Positions 1 through 10,682 are shown, numbered from the stretch's first letter. The stretch is 64,000 bases of DNA from Beta vulgaris subsp. vulgaris (GCF_026745355.1 NC_079209.1:48244961-48308960); one strand, 5' to 3'. A program made the numbers and translations. Notes: generated by a model from the sequence alone, not told the origin.

Positions 1-288
1 GATATGGATTTGAAGGCACTCTCAGCGATTCATTTAAGTCTATCTAATGAAGTTTTGAGAGAGGTTGCCAAAGAGACGACTGCTGCGGTTTGTGGTTGAA
101 GTTGGAGTCACTTTATATGACAAAATCTGTGACCAACCGTCTACTACTAAAATCTAGACTTCATGATCTCAGTCTAGCAGAAGGTAAACCGCTTGAGTCT
201 CATTTAGATGAATTCTTCTCTATAATTATGGATTTGCAAAATATCGATGTTGAGATCGATGATGAGGATATGGCTATTAGGTTGTTGT
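1..288 (+). pseudogene. Copia gag fragment (UBN2-type), interrupted
   Basis: The frame from about 90 reads like the middle of a plant Ty1/Copia gag: an alpha-helical stretch with KLESLYMTKS, then LKSRLHDLSLAEGKPLESH and a DLQNIDVEIDDEDMAIRLL block, which matches the usual gag sequence ahead of the zinc knuckle. The window edge removes the 5' LTR and the start. The frame is cut at 288/289, where a CACTA terminus begins. No zinc knuckle, protease, integrase or RT follows before the 3' LTR at 1937, so this copy is not autonomous. Confidence 0.75.
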
Positions 289-1822
289 CACTAGTAGAAA
301 AAGGACGATTTGCGTCCCCTGATTTGCGTCGCACAGACATGGAAACGACGCATAGTTAGGATTTACGACGGATGTAGGGAGCTGTGCGACGCAAATCACA
401 AAAATCTCTCCAGCAGGTGCGCAGAATATGCGTCGCACCATCCTCACATGCGATGCAAATTAACAATGTGCGTCGCTTATTGTGTATGTACGACGCATAT
501 TCCACGCACCAGTTGGAGAGATTGGTTCCCAATGTGCGTTGCTTTATATAAAGGTGCGTTGTAGAAGGCTAATGTGCGTCGGACCCCTTGGCCCATCCGA
601 CGCACATCAGCCCACCCAACTCAATTATAGAGCCTCTCCCTCTCCTTTTAATTTTCCCAAACCCTAAAAAGACTCCAGCCGCGTCTAACATCTTCCCCTC
701 TCTCTCTCACCCTTTCGCGTCTCTCTCTCCCTCAAACCCTAAAAAAACTCCAGCCACTCTCTCTCACCCTCTCGCGTCTCTCTCTCTCCCTCTCGCGTCT
801 CTCTCTCTCTCTCACATTCAAACACGCAGGTTCCAACATTTGTGATACATCCAGTTCTGAAGTTCCTATAACAAGCAGAAACTCTGCTCGCCATGCAACT
901 GTTTGAAGAAATAAAAACCTTGGGAAGCAGCTAACCAAGCATAGAGTAGATGACTCAGAAAAAAACACTCTTCGTCGACGGTTTGGACAACAAGCCCAAA
1001 TAAGGTAAAAAAAGTCCACAATACTAAACTGAAAATTCCAAAACATAATCTTTCTACGAACAAACAGAACAACGAACAAACAGAGCCTCTTCGTCGACGG
1101 CGTATAATCAACTTCGTCGATAGCATGCAACAGAACAATGAACTCTCCGGCGACTTGGCTTTTATGGATGAAACTCTCCGGCGACAGGTTCGTTTTATTT
1201 TTCAAATTTTCAATCTGATTTTATAATTTCCAAGTATACAATTTTCTTTTTTCAGATCTACAATTTCGTTTTTTCATTTTTCATTGATTAGATCTAATTT
1301 TTTTTCAGATCTACAATTTCTGTTTTTTTACGTTTTATATCTGATTTTTTATTGACTTTTTTTTTCTTATTTTCATTTCCAGATCTGTTTTTGGTTTTTC
1401 TGGAAGTCTTCTTCATCGGAAATTGAAGGAAATTGAAGGAAATTGAAGTTTTTGGTGCTTTTGTCTTCCATAATCAGTTTCGTTTTGTGTAGGAGTTGTA
1501 AATTATGGAATTTTGGTGGTTTATTGTTTTGTATTCGAGTTGTAAATTATGATATTATGGAATTATGTTTGTTATTCTGTTGTGTTCGAATGCCTTCTTC
1601 TTCTGTTTGAATGCAATATAGTTCGAATTTTGGTGGTTTATGGAATGCAGTAAGCTTGTTCAATATTTTCGTTTCATTTTGTTAGTGTATTTTGTTATTC
1701 TAGCTACGCAGATTCTTGTAGTTTGAGATCTGATTCTTGTAAATTGCACCTCATTCCTAGTTTTTTTTAATTAATTTTTTTTTTGTTTTTTTAAAAAAAT
1801 GCAATTTGCGGCGCACGTAGCC
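289..1822. mobile_element. CACTA (En/Spm-like) non-autonomous element, 3' end lost
   Basis: It begins with CACTAGTAGAAAAA inside the Copia gag frame. The subterminal region is packed with the ten-mer TGCGTCGCAC and its complement in both orientations, the same motif as in the copies at 36067 and 58450. The interior is a CT-rich stretch (660-830) followed by intron-like T-rich sequence with repeated AGATCTG words, also shared in style with those copies. Homology to the 36067 copy stops at about 1822, before the 3' subterminal array and terminal inverted repeat, and Copia 3' sequence follows. No transposase frame is visible. Confidence 0.75.
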
Positions 1823-1936
1823 TTGTTTCATCGGTTTCAAGTCAAGGTGGAGGTTCTATGGTGTTTTGTTGAGCATCACTTCTTGGTTCAAGGTGGAGTT
1901 ACCTTGTTTGATCGGTTTCAAGTCAAGGTGGAGATT
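1823..1936 (+). other. Copia 3' internal remnant with duplicated polypurine region
   Basis: A roughly 32-base segment reading CCTTGTTTSATCGGTTTC...AAGGTGGAG occurs twice (about 1821-1852 and 1903-1934). The second copy abuts the LTR start and has the position and composition of the polypurine tract. The whole pol region that should precede it is missing. Confidence 0.55.
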
Positions 1937-2544
1937 TGTTAATTATGACTTGAAATCTTGTGAATGGCATAAGGCTAACTTTTAATGCACATATCTCTCA
2001 ATCTATAAATGATTTTGATGTGATTCAAATTGGAGGTGATAGCTTGTTCAAAGATCTTTCCAACGATAGGTCATATGCCCAATTTCGATGAGAAACGAGA
2101 AAATTATGACTGTTTTACGAAGAACTGACGAAGCTGTTTTGTCCCGGGCCCGACCGGGCGGATTTAACCCAACCCGGTCGGGTGGTGCGCGGTTTTGAGC
2201 GCTTAACGCGTTTTTCGATATATTTTTCGTTTTAAAGTTATCTTTTAGGGTTTGTACGGGGTTCCTTATATTATAAAAAGGGCTTCCTAGTGTTCATTAT
2301 TATTAACACAACTTATGAAACACTTTTAGCCTTTAGAATTTAGGACTCCTTGTAGTATTCTCTCTGATTTTCTCCATTATAGTGAAGAAGCTCTAATCCC
2401 CCACCTGTGGACGTAGGTCAAATTTGACTGAACCACGTAAATCCTTGTGTTCTTTGTTTGTTCATCTTTATTATTTTCTCACCTTTATTATTTCATTGAT
2501 TTTCTGTTCCGCATTAATCAAACTACAACACCGATTTCCTAACA
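1937..2544 (+). repeat. 3' LTR of the Copia element
   Basis: It is about 608 bp long, starts TGTTAA and ends CTAACA (short inverted ends, TG...CA), and is preceded by a purine-rich AAGGTGGAGATT tract. A TATA-like TATTATAAAAAGG lies near 2268. The GC-rich block at 2140-2210 and the CT-rich end resemble U3/R/U5 organisation. The partner LTR must lie left of the window, so the pair cannot be compared for age. Confidence 0.7.
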
Positions 2545-2808
2545 GATGTGTTCTCATTGGTTTATGACTTTATGTAGAGGTATATCACCTGAACTCGTAA
2601 AGTCGTTCTCTAAACATGCAATATAGGCATAGTATTATACAATATCACCAAGAAAAATGTAGTCTTACAATAACATTAAATCATGAAATAAAATATTACA
2701 CCAAGTTGATTAAGTTAGTCGAGAAAAGTAAGGAATAATGAAATAAGCAAAGATGGTAAAAGAAGTGAAATCTTAAGATATCGATCAAACACCTAATCCC
2801 ATAAGTAT
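2545..2808. other. Spacer, 3' side of the DMP gene
   Basis: AT-rich sequence between the Copia LTR and the stop codon of the minus-strand DMP gene. It probably includes that gene's 3' UTR. No other feature was seen. Confidence 0.4.
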
Positions 2809-3450
2809 TTAACTTTTAGAAAGAGGAGATACAATGCCATTACGTTTGCTAGGAAAACAAACAAATAACAAACCACAAATAATACCAACTCCAACAGGAA
2901 ACATCACAAGTCTTTCCTTAGTTTTTTCAGATGGCATTGGAAAGAAACATTTGACAACATTTTGATCCAACAAAGCAACCGCCACAAAAACAAATATCCC
3001 CATAAATGCATGAAGAAAATCAAGAACCCTAATACGATATTTAGCAGCTTGTTCAGGGCTAAGAGTTACAGAACCATCAATAATCCATATACCTTTGAAT
3101 GTAGCAAGTCCATATCGAACTTTACCACGTTCATCTCTTACACTGTCTGTAAAACACATGATAAAACATGATAAACCGACGAAAGTTATGAGGCATAATG
3201 TTATGAGCTGTGTTTGAAACGTTTCACATTGGCCTTGATTTGTTAAAACAGGAGAAAACATCTCAAATATGAGGACAGAGCCAGATGGAAGGAGGCTTGA
3301 TAAGTGAGATGTGCCTTTGAATGTTTTTCTAATGGCTTTCTGGGTTCGAGTTTTGGGTGGTTTTGTTTGTTCTTGTTGATTTTCTAAAAGTGGTTGAATT
3401 TGTTGTTCTTGAATTTCCTGAGATTCTCCATCTTCAATCTTGATATCCAT
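2809..3450 (-). CDS. DMP (DUF679) membrane protein
   Basis: A single-exon gene of 213 residues from the ATG at 3450. The frame stays open to an ATG at 3477, nine codons upstream. The inner start is preferred because the resulting MDIKIEDG N-terminus resembles that of DMP4-like proteins. After an acidic, glutamine-rich cytosolic N-terminus come the family signatures SHLSSLLPSGSVLIFE, SPVLTNQGQC, CFTDSVRDERGKVRYGLAT and DFLHAFMGIFVF. Four hydrophobic segments are visible, with a short charged C-terminus. The family acts in endomembrane and plasma membranes in remodelling, senescence and, for the DMP8/9 branch, gamete fusion. Branch assignment here is uncertain. Being intronless is typical of the family. 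Confidence 0.9.
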   Translation of the reverse strand: MDIKIEDGESQEIQEQQIQPLLENQQEQTKPPKTRTQKAIRKTFKGTSHLSSLLPSGSVLIFEMFSPVLTNQGQCETFQTQLITLCLITFVGLSCFIMCFTDSVRDERGKVRYGLATFKGIWIIDGSVTLSPEQAAKYRIRVLDFLHAFMGIFVFVAVALLDQNVVKCFFPMPSEKTKERLVMFPVGVGIICGLLFVCFPSKRNGIVSPLSKS

Positions 3451-3542
3451 GACGAAAAGAAAAGGGTAGGAGAACAAGATAGGTGATTAATCTTCTCCCC
3501 CCTTTTCTCAACGTAGGTTTAGTATTTAATTTCCAGAAAATG

Positions 3543-3553
3543 GTATAAATATA
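3543..3553 (-). promoter_or_regulatory. Candidate TATA box of the DMP gene
   Basis: On the minus strand this reads TATATTTATAC, about 95 bases upstream of the preferred ATG, a reasonable distance for a plant core promoter. Position and composition are the only evidence. The rest of 3451-3840 is AT-rich with no clear feature. Confidence 0.35.
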
Positions 3554-3937
3554 TGGAGTACTTATTAAACATTAAATGACAATGTTATACTCAAAATAGA
3601 AACTCCTACCTATGTGCATGACGCTTAATTAATCACATATCTACAAAGAGTTAAAGTTGTCAAATCTATTAATAAAATTCTTGACTATACAATGTGGCGG
3701 TTTCTATATTTATTTCCACATTTCCTTCAATTACTTTTAATAAAAAAAATTAATATGAATCCGGTGCACACTTAGTGTACACATTATCCATATCACGTGA
3801 GTTTAATTATTACAACTTTCCGTTTTTGCCGCGTTCATTTTTGCATGTTATAGTGTATTTTAAAATGATATAGTTATTTAAAAATTATAGTGTTTTACTC
3901 AGTTTTTTGACATGATAGTATTGCATGTTATAGTGTA

Positions 3938-4255
3938 CTCCCTCCGTTTCCTAAAGATTTTCCTTGTTACTGTTCCTACAAATACCAAGGAGGATCCCCT
4001 TGTGGGGGAGTGTGAGATGGGTAAAGTAGGAGAGAGAACGAGGTTAAGATAAATAAACAAATAAAAGGGGTTAAATTAGGAGAGAGAAAGGGAGTAAAAC
4101 TGTATTAATAACGTAAATTGGTGGACCATAGGATATGGACATGAGAGGATAAAAAGGGAAAATAAAATTCCAAATAAGGAATAAAGTAAAAGAGGGAAGA
4201 TCTTTTGGAAACACACTTAACGGAAAGAGGGAAAATCTTTAGGAAACGGAGGGAG
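3938..4255. mobile_element. Stowaway-like MITE
   Basis: 318 bp with long terminal inverted repeats starting CTCCCTCCGTTTCCTAAAG, flanked on both sides by TA (3936-3937 and 4256-4257), the Tc1/mariner-type target duplication. No transposase. The minus-strand frame running through it is a shadow. Confidence 0.85.
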
Positions 4256-4351
4256 TATATTGACATGATATAGTGTATTTTGAAATGATATAGCGTATTT
4301 TGACATGATAATACAGTGTTTTGCTGTGTTTTTTGACATGATAGTGTTGCA

Positions 4352-4919
4352 TAGGGGTGAAAGTTCGGTGTGCGGTTTGGATTAGGGCATAATCCAATCC
4401 GACCCGAATAAATATTCGATTTCAATTTTTCAATCCGAATCCAAACCAATTAGGGTTTGAATCCGATCCATTCCAATCCGAAATTTAATACTTTAGATTG
4501 GATCCGATTTGAAAATCCAATTTTTTTAAAACTCTAGTTTTTCGATGAAATAAATTAAGCACAACAACATCCTAGTAGATTTAGGAAATGAGGAACTAAG
4601 TGCAGTTAGTGTTTTAGGGGAAAGATTGAAGTGCCATGTGTATTGGGCTATGGAGTAGGTTTTTTTTTTAATAAAAAATCAAATTAAGCACTTAAACCCA
4701 ATCTAGATACATAATACAAGGCATATTACTATTCGGTTATATTGGATTTTTGGATCCAATTACCCTCAATCCAATCCGATCGATCAGAAAATCCAATTTT
4801 TCAAAAAATCTAAATCCGAATCCGATCCGAATACAGTTAGAATCCGATCCGAATTACTAATTCAGATTGGATTGGATTGGATTGGATTTTGGATTTTATC
4901 CGAATAACTTTCACCCATA
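4352..4919. mobile_element. Non-autonomous hAT element, perfect 8-bp TSD
   Basis: 568 bp beginning TAGGGGTGAAAGTTCGG and ending CCGAATAACTTTCACCCATA. It is flanked by the identical octamer GTGTTGCA at 4344-4351 and 4920-4927. The interior is full of CCAATCCGA/TTGGATTGGA words. No transposase frame. Confidence 0.85.
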
Positions 4920-5193
4920 GTGTTGCATGATATAGTGTGTTTTGACATAATATAGTGTATTTTAAAATGTTATAGTGTAGTTTATTTGTATATTATACAA
5001 AATTATCATAATCGACAGTTATAGTGTTTGACATGATAATGTATTTTGACCTGATATAGTGTATTTTAAAATGATAAAGTGTATGTTTGTTCTAAACAAT
5101 TGTTTTTGTTAAAATTTTATGACGAAAGAATCTTATTGAAGAGAGAGAAAATCGCGCGGATTTTGGAAAGCGGGAGTGACTAGTTTGTAGTGG

Positions 5194-5203
5194 GACACGT
5201 GTC
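5194..5203. promoter_or_regulatory. G-box palindrome upstream of VPS2.1-like gene
   Basis: GACACGTGTC, a perfect CACGTG-core palindrome, lies about 260 bp upstream of the 5'-UTR intron donor. A second ACGT-core word, GCCACGTCAC, lies near 5284. These are typical bZIP/bHLH binding words; function here is inferred from position only. Confidence 0.45.
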
Positions 5204-5458
5204 TAATGTGAACCGGGTCCACACAAGACGGATTGTACTTTTAAAAATCACAACCCAAATACTCCACTAACGAATAAAAACACGCCACGTCACAAAATTG
5301 GAAGTATTCGGATTTTTCCTAAAATCTGAAACTGCTCGTCTGCTCCCACTCGGAATATTTGATATTTCCGCGTTAAGCAATACTCTTTTGCTTTTTCTCT
5401 CTTAATCTTTCATTGAAATTGGAATTTTTTTGTTTTCAATTCATCGTGTTATTGTCAG

Positions 5459-5884
5459 GTGAGTTTAATTCTCTCCATGTTATTTTTTGTTTGATTTTTC
5501 TTGCAAATTTCAATTCAAATTTAGGGTTTTTTGTACTTTTATTTGGGTATAATTTTGCTGTTGAATTATGTGAATCAAGTTTCAAATTCTTGTATTTTAA
5601 GCTATTTTTGTGATGTTTTCTATTTGACGATTTGATTTGTGATGTTGAAGAATGTTTTGTGTTTGGATTATCTGAATCATAAGTTTTTATTAAATACAAA
5701 TGAGCTAACTTTTGTGGAGAATCTTTGTTAGTATCGTTGTTTTGTTGAAAATTGAAATCATACCTTCATTCTGTTGAAATATTGACGCTGTTCCCGACTG
5801 AATTTTATTTTTGCTTCCAAAATGTCTGTAATTCATCGATTTTTCAGCTTCTTAACTGATTTTAACTCTCATCGTCAACTGCAG
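5459..5884 (+). other. 5'-UTR intron of the VPS2.1-like gene
   Basis: Donor CAG|GTGAGT at 5458/5459 and acceptor CTGCAG|GAGAGA at 5884/5885 bracket a T-rich sequence just upstream of the start codon at 5972. Leader introns of this kind are common in housekeeping plant genes and often raise expression. Confidence 0.6.
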
Positions 5885-5971
5885 GAGAGAGAAACCCCCA
5901 AATCAGTGAATTTGGAACTTTTGAGATCTCAATCAGAAATTAGTGAATACTAAATTAGTGAATTCTTCAAC

Positions 5972-7810
5972 ATGAGTTTTCTCTTTGGAAAGCGGAAAAC
6001 TCCTGCAGGTTCATATTCTTATTCAATCTCTTGCTCTTTATTTTGATCTAATACGTTTTCTGATAATGTTTCTTTCTTGATCATTTTGTTATATTTTACT
6101 TAATTTTTGCATCGTGGATTAGATTAGGAAATTGGTTGGAAATTGGAATAAATCTAGTTAGAGCTTTGTTCTGATAGAAATGAAATTGTTAATTTTGAAT
6201 TTCAGGTTTGTTGTACTATTATTAGAGTATTAGTTGATTGTTTAGCTTTAATAATTGGAGAAGTTGAGTATTATTGTTGAGTAATGTTTATCAACTGAAC
6301 TGTTTGTGTTTGGTGATTGTTCATGATGAAGTTATTACCAATTGGAAGCGATCTGTGTAAAATGTAATTAATGTTATGCATTTTATGTGATAGAACTTTT
6401 GCGGGAGAACAAGAGAATGTTGGATAAGTCTATACGAGAAATCGAAAGAGAGAGACAAGGTTTACAAACACAAGAGAAGAAATTGATTGCCGAAATCAAG
6501 AAAAGTGCCAAGCAAGGACAAATGGTTTGCCATTTTTCTCACCTTTCTTTCATTTAACATGTGCTAGCTTGTTTTCATATGCGGTGGAATATTATGTAAA
6601 AATGGGGTTCAAACATTTCACCATTGTGTGTGACTTTAGTTAGACTGTAATGGAACATATTAAATCTGGTCATTATGCTGCGTCTCCTTATTGATTGTGA
6701 AATAATTCTGTCATGGTGTTTCCTATAGGGTCTAATGAGAATAGTGTTCCTGTTATTGCATGGTAAGGTTTTGTGTACTCGACTCCACTCACCCTGCCCT
6801 ATGTGGGAGCTCTTTAGAAGCATTTAGGTGATGTGTGTTGTGATTATGTACTACTATATCTCAAACACCATTTCAGATGGAGAAGCATGTTGCGCTGCTT
6901 AAAGAATATGAGCTTTTATTGTAGTACCCTAACTTCGCTCTTTAACAGAAGAAGTCTTATATGTGCTCTGTTTATTTAATTTTTGTGTCTGATTTTGTGA
7001 ATTCTTTTGTTGCCAGGGAGCTGTGAGAATCATGGCAAAAGATCTGATCAGAACACGGCATCAAGTTGAGAAGTTTTACAAGCTTAAATCCCAACTTCAG
7101 GGTGTTTCCTTGAGGATTCAGGCATGTTTAGTTTTCCTTTTTTGTACTTAATTCTATATTCAGTATTCATCCTCTTCTTTAGCATTGTATGCTGCATGCC
7201 GTATCATCAATAACAGTCTATTGATGATTGTGTACCAGAGTGTCTGATTGTAGTATTGTTGACAGATTTATTCCCTGTCATTCTATTATATTTATCTTTG
7301 TTTATGTACAAGCAGACATTAAAATCTACACAAGCCATGGGAGAAGCGATGAAAGGAGTTACAAAGGCCATGGGCCAGATGAATAAGCAGATGAATCTTC
7401 CGTCACTTCAGAAAATAATGCAAGAGTTTGAAAGGCAAAATGAGAGGATGGAGCTCACCAGTGAAGTCATGGCAGATGCTATTGATGATGCTTTGGAAGG
7501 TGATGAAGAGGAGGAAGAAACAGATGATCTTGTTAACCAGGTTCTCGATGAAATTGGTATTGATGTCAACCAAGAGGTATTTTACTCAGTTCTTTGGAAA
7601 AGTCCTTTCTGATGCAGTTACCTTGCAACTTAAAACAACTAATTCTCCTGCTGACACTATCTTGTTTTGCAGCTTGTGAATGCGCCATCATCTGCCGTAG
7701 CTGCACCTGCAACTAAGAACAAGGTTCCCCAAGCTGAAGCAACTGCCAATGATGAAGGTGGGATTGATGATGACTTGCAGGCAAGGTTGGATAACTTGAG
7801 AAGAATGTAG
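5972..7810 (+). CDS. VPS2.1: ESCRT-III subunit VPS2.1 / CHMP2A-like
   Basis: Five coding exons: 5972-6008, 6394-6524, 7017-7121, 7316-7576, 7673-7810. They total 672 nt and 223 residues, almost the length of Arabidopsis VPS2.1. The product starts MSFLFGKRKTPAELLRENKR, has the basic alpha1 helix (RMLDKSIREIERERQGLQ), the AKQGQMGAVRIMAKDLIRTR region and an acidic linker (EGDEEEEE), and ends in a MIM1-type helix DDLQARLDNLRRM that binds the VPS4 MIT domain. It would polymerise on endosomal membranes for multivesicular-body sorting. Intron 3 uses a GC donor (ATTCAG|GCATGT, 7122); the others are GT-AG. The gene looks intact. Confidence 0.95.
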
Positions 7811-8639
7811 CTTTAGTGTTACATTACTTCATCATTTGAACGGGAGAGCATAAATTATTTATGTCTATTTTGTGTAATATTTTCTGTTTAACATTTGAGG
7901 GGTGCCATCTGACTTGATTTTGTTTGTACATATAGTAAAGATTAAGGATGATTTGTGGGGGCTGGGGAAGAAGGTGAACAGATGATGTTTATATAGTTAT
8001 GGCTGCTCTTCTTTCAACTTATAGGAATATACATTAATTTGCTGCCTATGTTTGTAATATTCTGTTTTTTTTGCCTGGATTTACTCATTTTCTACCATGT
8101 GACCAATTCCTTGGTTGGTCACAACATGACGAAACATATTTTGCAAGTTATTTTGAATTAGATGATTTTTTTTTTATCCCATGATTTAATTTTATGTCAT
8201 GGTGGTGGATGCTCTTAGAATGAGAACGCAAACATAGAGCGTTTTTTCGACCAATTAAATACAAAATGAAATAAATACACACACATTAAAATTGAATCGT
8301 TGAAATCTCAATTATGACTTGTATTTTGATATTTTCTTTGTTCGCTGTATGGAGCCTTGTAAATAATAAATATGGACTGCTGAAAAGGAATATCTCTTTC
8401 TTTTGACTATTTAGTTATTGGTGACTCAAGAGTCTCAGAATGTTAGTAGGACCGGATGAGATTTTTGGCTTCGATGGCTACATATGATTCCTCTCCCTCT
8501 TCCATGAGATATTTAAAAAAAGTTTTGATTAGCTTTCTATTGTAGTAGAAAAGGAATATTAATTCGATAACTACGTTGAATTTTGGTCACGAAAATAATA
8601 TACGATAACGAAGATGTTTCAAGTGTTATCCTACTGTCT
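7811..8639. other. 3' UTR and spacer downstream of VPS2.1
   Basis: T-rich sequence containing the probable 3' UTR (to about 8060). Beyond that it is unremarkable AT-rich spacer with no open gene or clear repeat. Confidence 0.4.
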
Positions 8640-8925
8640 ACTGATAAGTCCCAAAATCTCCCCATCTTATTAACAGGAATAGATGTAGATATTTTGGCCT
8701 TAATAATGTGATAATTTGATTTAGTTTTATAGTTTTCAACAAGTGCTAGTCAACAAACTGGTTTTGGATTAGACACAAAATAGTTAGCTTGGTTTTTATA
8801 AAGTATGTACGAGTTCATAAAGCTTTATCAGTGTTAGTTTATTTCTATTTGGTTTTATTAGCATTAAGATGCACTTCAATTTTATTTAATTAATGTAAAT
8901 TTTTTCGATGTCAAAAAAAATCATT
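8640..8925 (+). mobile_element. 5'-truncated LINE 3' end
   Basis: The segment around 8785-8925 (TTTATAAAGTATGTACGAG... to an A-rich tail after TCGATGTC) is closely repeated at about 38430-38545, where it again ends in an A-rich tail. A shared 3' end with variable 5' extent is typical of L1-type LINEs. The left limit is uncertain; no coding domain is left. Confidence 0.5.
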
Positions 8926-9153
8926 AATGAAGTGTTTGATTGAACAAAAAACTTTTTTTAAGAAAAATGGTTTTCTCATTAATTTTTTTTTAATTGGGCA
9001 AAATTTATTTTCCTAAAATAGTGGTTTTCTCATATTCTTTGTTTGGTTAGTAAAGAAATATAGTTTTTTCCGATAAGTCATAAATAATGCTGTTAATGGC
9101 GAAAATAACTTTTTAAAAAGAGGGGAAACCACTATTTTGTCTCTATTGTATCT
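8926..9153. other. AT-rich spacer
   Basis: TTTTGTTTGGTTAG-like words near 9050 suggest an old MITE, but matching ends could not be found. Confidence 0.25.
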
Positions 9154-9663
9154 TGTCAAAGGACTAACTCAACCAAAAGTTTAATCTGATAGTTGGGGCC
9201 ATAGGAATAGATTTATACTCTATCACGCCCTCTCACGCAAGGGACCTTTGGGCTTGAAGTGTGGATGCAGCACAGGCCTCCCTCATACCTGACACTAAAT
9301 ATTCCACTGAGAAAGAAAGGGTGGATGAGATTCGAACCCATGACCTTTTTGTCACGCTGGCTCTTGATACCATGTCAAAGGACCAACTCAACTAAAAGCT
9401 TAAGCTGATGGTTGAGGCCTCAGGAATAGATTTATACTCTATCACGCCCCCTCACGTAAGAGCCCTTTGGGCTTGAAGTGTGGATGCAGCACAAGCCTCC
9501 CTCATACCTGGCACTAAATATTCTACTGAGAAAGAAGGGGTGGATGAGATTCGAACCCGTAACCTTTTTGTTACGCTGGCTCTTGATACCATGTCAAATG
9601 ACCAACTCAACCAAAAGCTTAAGCTGATGGTTGAGGCCCCATGAATAAATTTATACTCTATCA
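9154..9663 (-). mobile_element. TRIM retrotransposon in tandem form (three LTRs, two internals)
   Basis: Three 72-bp direct repeats lie at 9154-9225, 9373-9444 and 9592-9663. On the minus strand each runs TGATAGAGTATAAATCTATT ... CCTTTGACA (TG...CA, with a TATAAAT box). Each internal section opens right after an LTR with TGGTATCAAGAGCC, the initiator-Met tRNA primer-binding motif, and ends in a G-rich tract (GAGGGGGCG) before the next LTR. Flanks are TATCT and TATCC, a near-perfect 5-bp duplication. No coding capacity. The structure fits a TRIM that recombined LTR to LTR. Confidence 0.8.
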
Positions 9664-10169
9664 TATCCCACCACCCATCTTCCCGTATTTAATTGTATCA
9701 ATTGTTTTCCAACGAATATCATTTTCCGCTCAAAATCGTTTCCGTCTAACTAAACGCAACTTAAATGTCCTAAAATTTATCTTGCAATAGTCACTTGCGA
9801 TTAAAAAAAACACAAAAAGAAAGAATTTCTAGAAGCTTTAACATCTACAATAAATAAATTAAACACTTTATCAATCACTTGGTCTAATGGTAAATGCTTA
9901 TATCACACCACCACATAATCAGAGTTAAACCTCACTAGAAGTATTTTGAGGGTTTTCAATGTTCCATTATTTGTTCCCCATTCAAAAGAACTTGCCTTTA
10001 AACTGCTTTGAGTACTTGAGCTGAGTAAAATAGTTCTCCTTAGTCTTGAAAAAAACTATACTTCTAGTTTTGTACAGTAGTATACGACAACCCTGAGTAG
10101 AAATCAAAACAAAACTACACTGAAATACAAGGAAGAGCTAAACTAAGATTATACAAGAGCCTTCATACA
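9664..10169. other. Spacer with possible tRNA-derived SINE at 9885-9990
   Basis: ACTTGGTCTAATGGTAAATG resembles a pol III A box and, about 40 bases on, AGAGTTAAACCTCA resembles a B box, the arrangement of a tRNA-derived SINE on the plus strand. No tail or duplication was recognised. The rest is 3'-flanking sequence of the minus-strand RING gene. Confidence 0.35.
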
Positions 10170-10682
10170 TCATACTACTTGAACACTGAAATCATCAGAA
10201 AAACCTGGACCTGAATTATCAACCAGTGCAACACCTTGACTTTCGCATCGACCACCCACCGGTGCACGACAAAGCGGGCAGTCGAAATGAGAATAAAGCC
10301 ACATATCAATACAAGGAGCATGAAAAGAATGTTGACATCTAACCAACTCCCTAACATCTTCCCCTTCTTCAAACACAGACAAACATACTACACACTCTTC
10401 ACTATCTTCACCACCTTTGTACTTAAAAACATTAGAATCCAACTCCATAACTTTCACAGTTTTCAACTTCTGATCACTGGCAATAGCTTCGCTAGCTCTC
10501 GGCCAAGTCGACGGGTAGTCCGTGCACCAATTGAGAGCTATACAATGGTAGATCGCCAGGATTAGTCCTGCAGTTGCAATTACGAAGAATCCGCAGTAGA
10601 GCATGCTTAAGTTATAGTGAGCATTATTTGATTGCTCGTTCACTGATGCAGGAAGTATATGATAATTTGGTGAATTACTCAT
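10170..10682 (-). CDS. ATL-like RING-H2 E3 ubiquitin ligase
   Basis: A single-exon gene of 170 residues. A hydrophobic segment at about residues 25-50 ([20 protein letters not shown]) is the membrane anchor. The C-terminal RING-H2 finger is complete: C97, C100, C116, H118, H121, C124, C135 and C138, with the spacing C-x2-C-x15-C-x-H-x2-H-x2-C-x10-C-x2-C and the family's W128 that contacts the E2. Anchor plus RING-H2 without introns is the ATL family layout; such proteins ubiquitinate membrane or stress-pathway substrates. A canonical GLD motif before the RING is not obvious. No obvious damage. Confidence 0.9.
   Translation of the reverse strand: MSNSPNYHILPASVNEQSNNAHYNLSMLYCGFFVIATAGLILAIYHCIALNWCTDYPSTWPRASEAIASDQKLKTVKVMELDSNVFKYKGGEDSEECVVCLSVFEEGEDVRELVRCQHSFHAPCIDMWLYSHFDCPLCRAPVGGRCESQGVALVDNSGPGFSDDFSVQVV

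Larger units (their letters stand above)
3845..5090. repeat. Degenerate TATAGTGTATTTTGACATGA minisatellite, split by two transposons
   Basis: Imperfect ~20-bp units built on GATATAGTGTATTTT(A/G)A(A/C)AT recur from about 3845 to 3937, 4256 to 4351 and 4920 to 5090. The array is interrupted by a Stowaway-like MITE (3938-4255) and a hAT element (4352-4919). Without them it is a continuous array of about 360 bp. No coding content. Confidence 0.7.

Noticed and set aside
732..1205. 157-codon minus-strand frame
   Set aside because: It lies in the CT-rich interior of a CACTA element, is dominated by Arg/Glu from (CT)n, and has no recognisable domain.
5413..5613. 66-codon frame upstream of VPS2.1
   Set aside because: Leucine/phenylalanine-rich translation of the T-rich 5'-UTR intron; it crosses the donor site.
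7256..7612. 118-codon frame starting MLTDLFPVILL as a separate small gene
   Set aside because: It is exon 4 of the VPS2.1-like gene plus intron sequence on both sides.
9289..9380. tRNA-like GATTCGAACCC and TGGTATCAAGAGCC as a tRNA gene
   Set aside because: They fit the primer-binding site and leader of a TRIM with LTRs on both sides; no cloverleaf forms.
10236..10565. 109-codon plus-strand frame
   Set aside because: It is antisense to the RING-H2 gene, whose eight metal ligands are all intact on the other strand.
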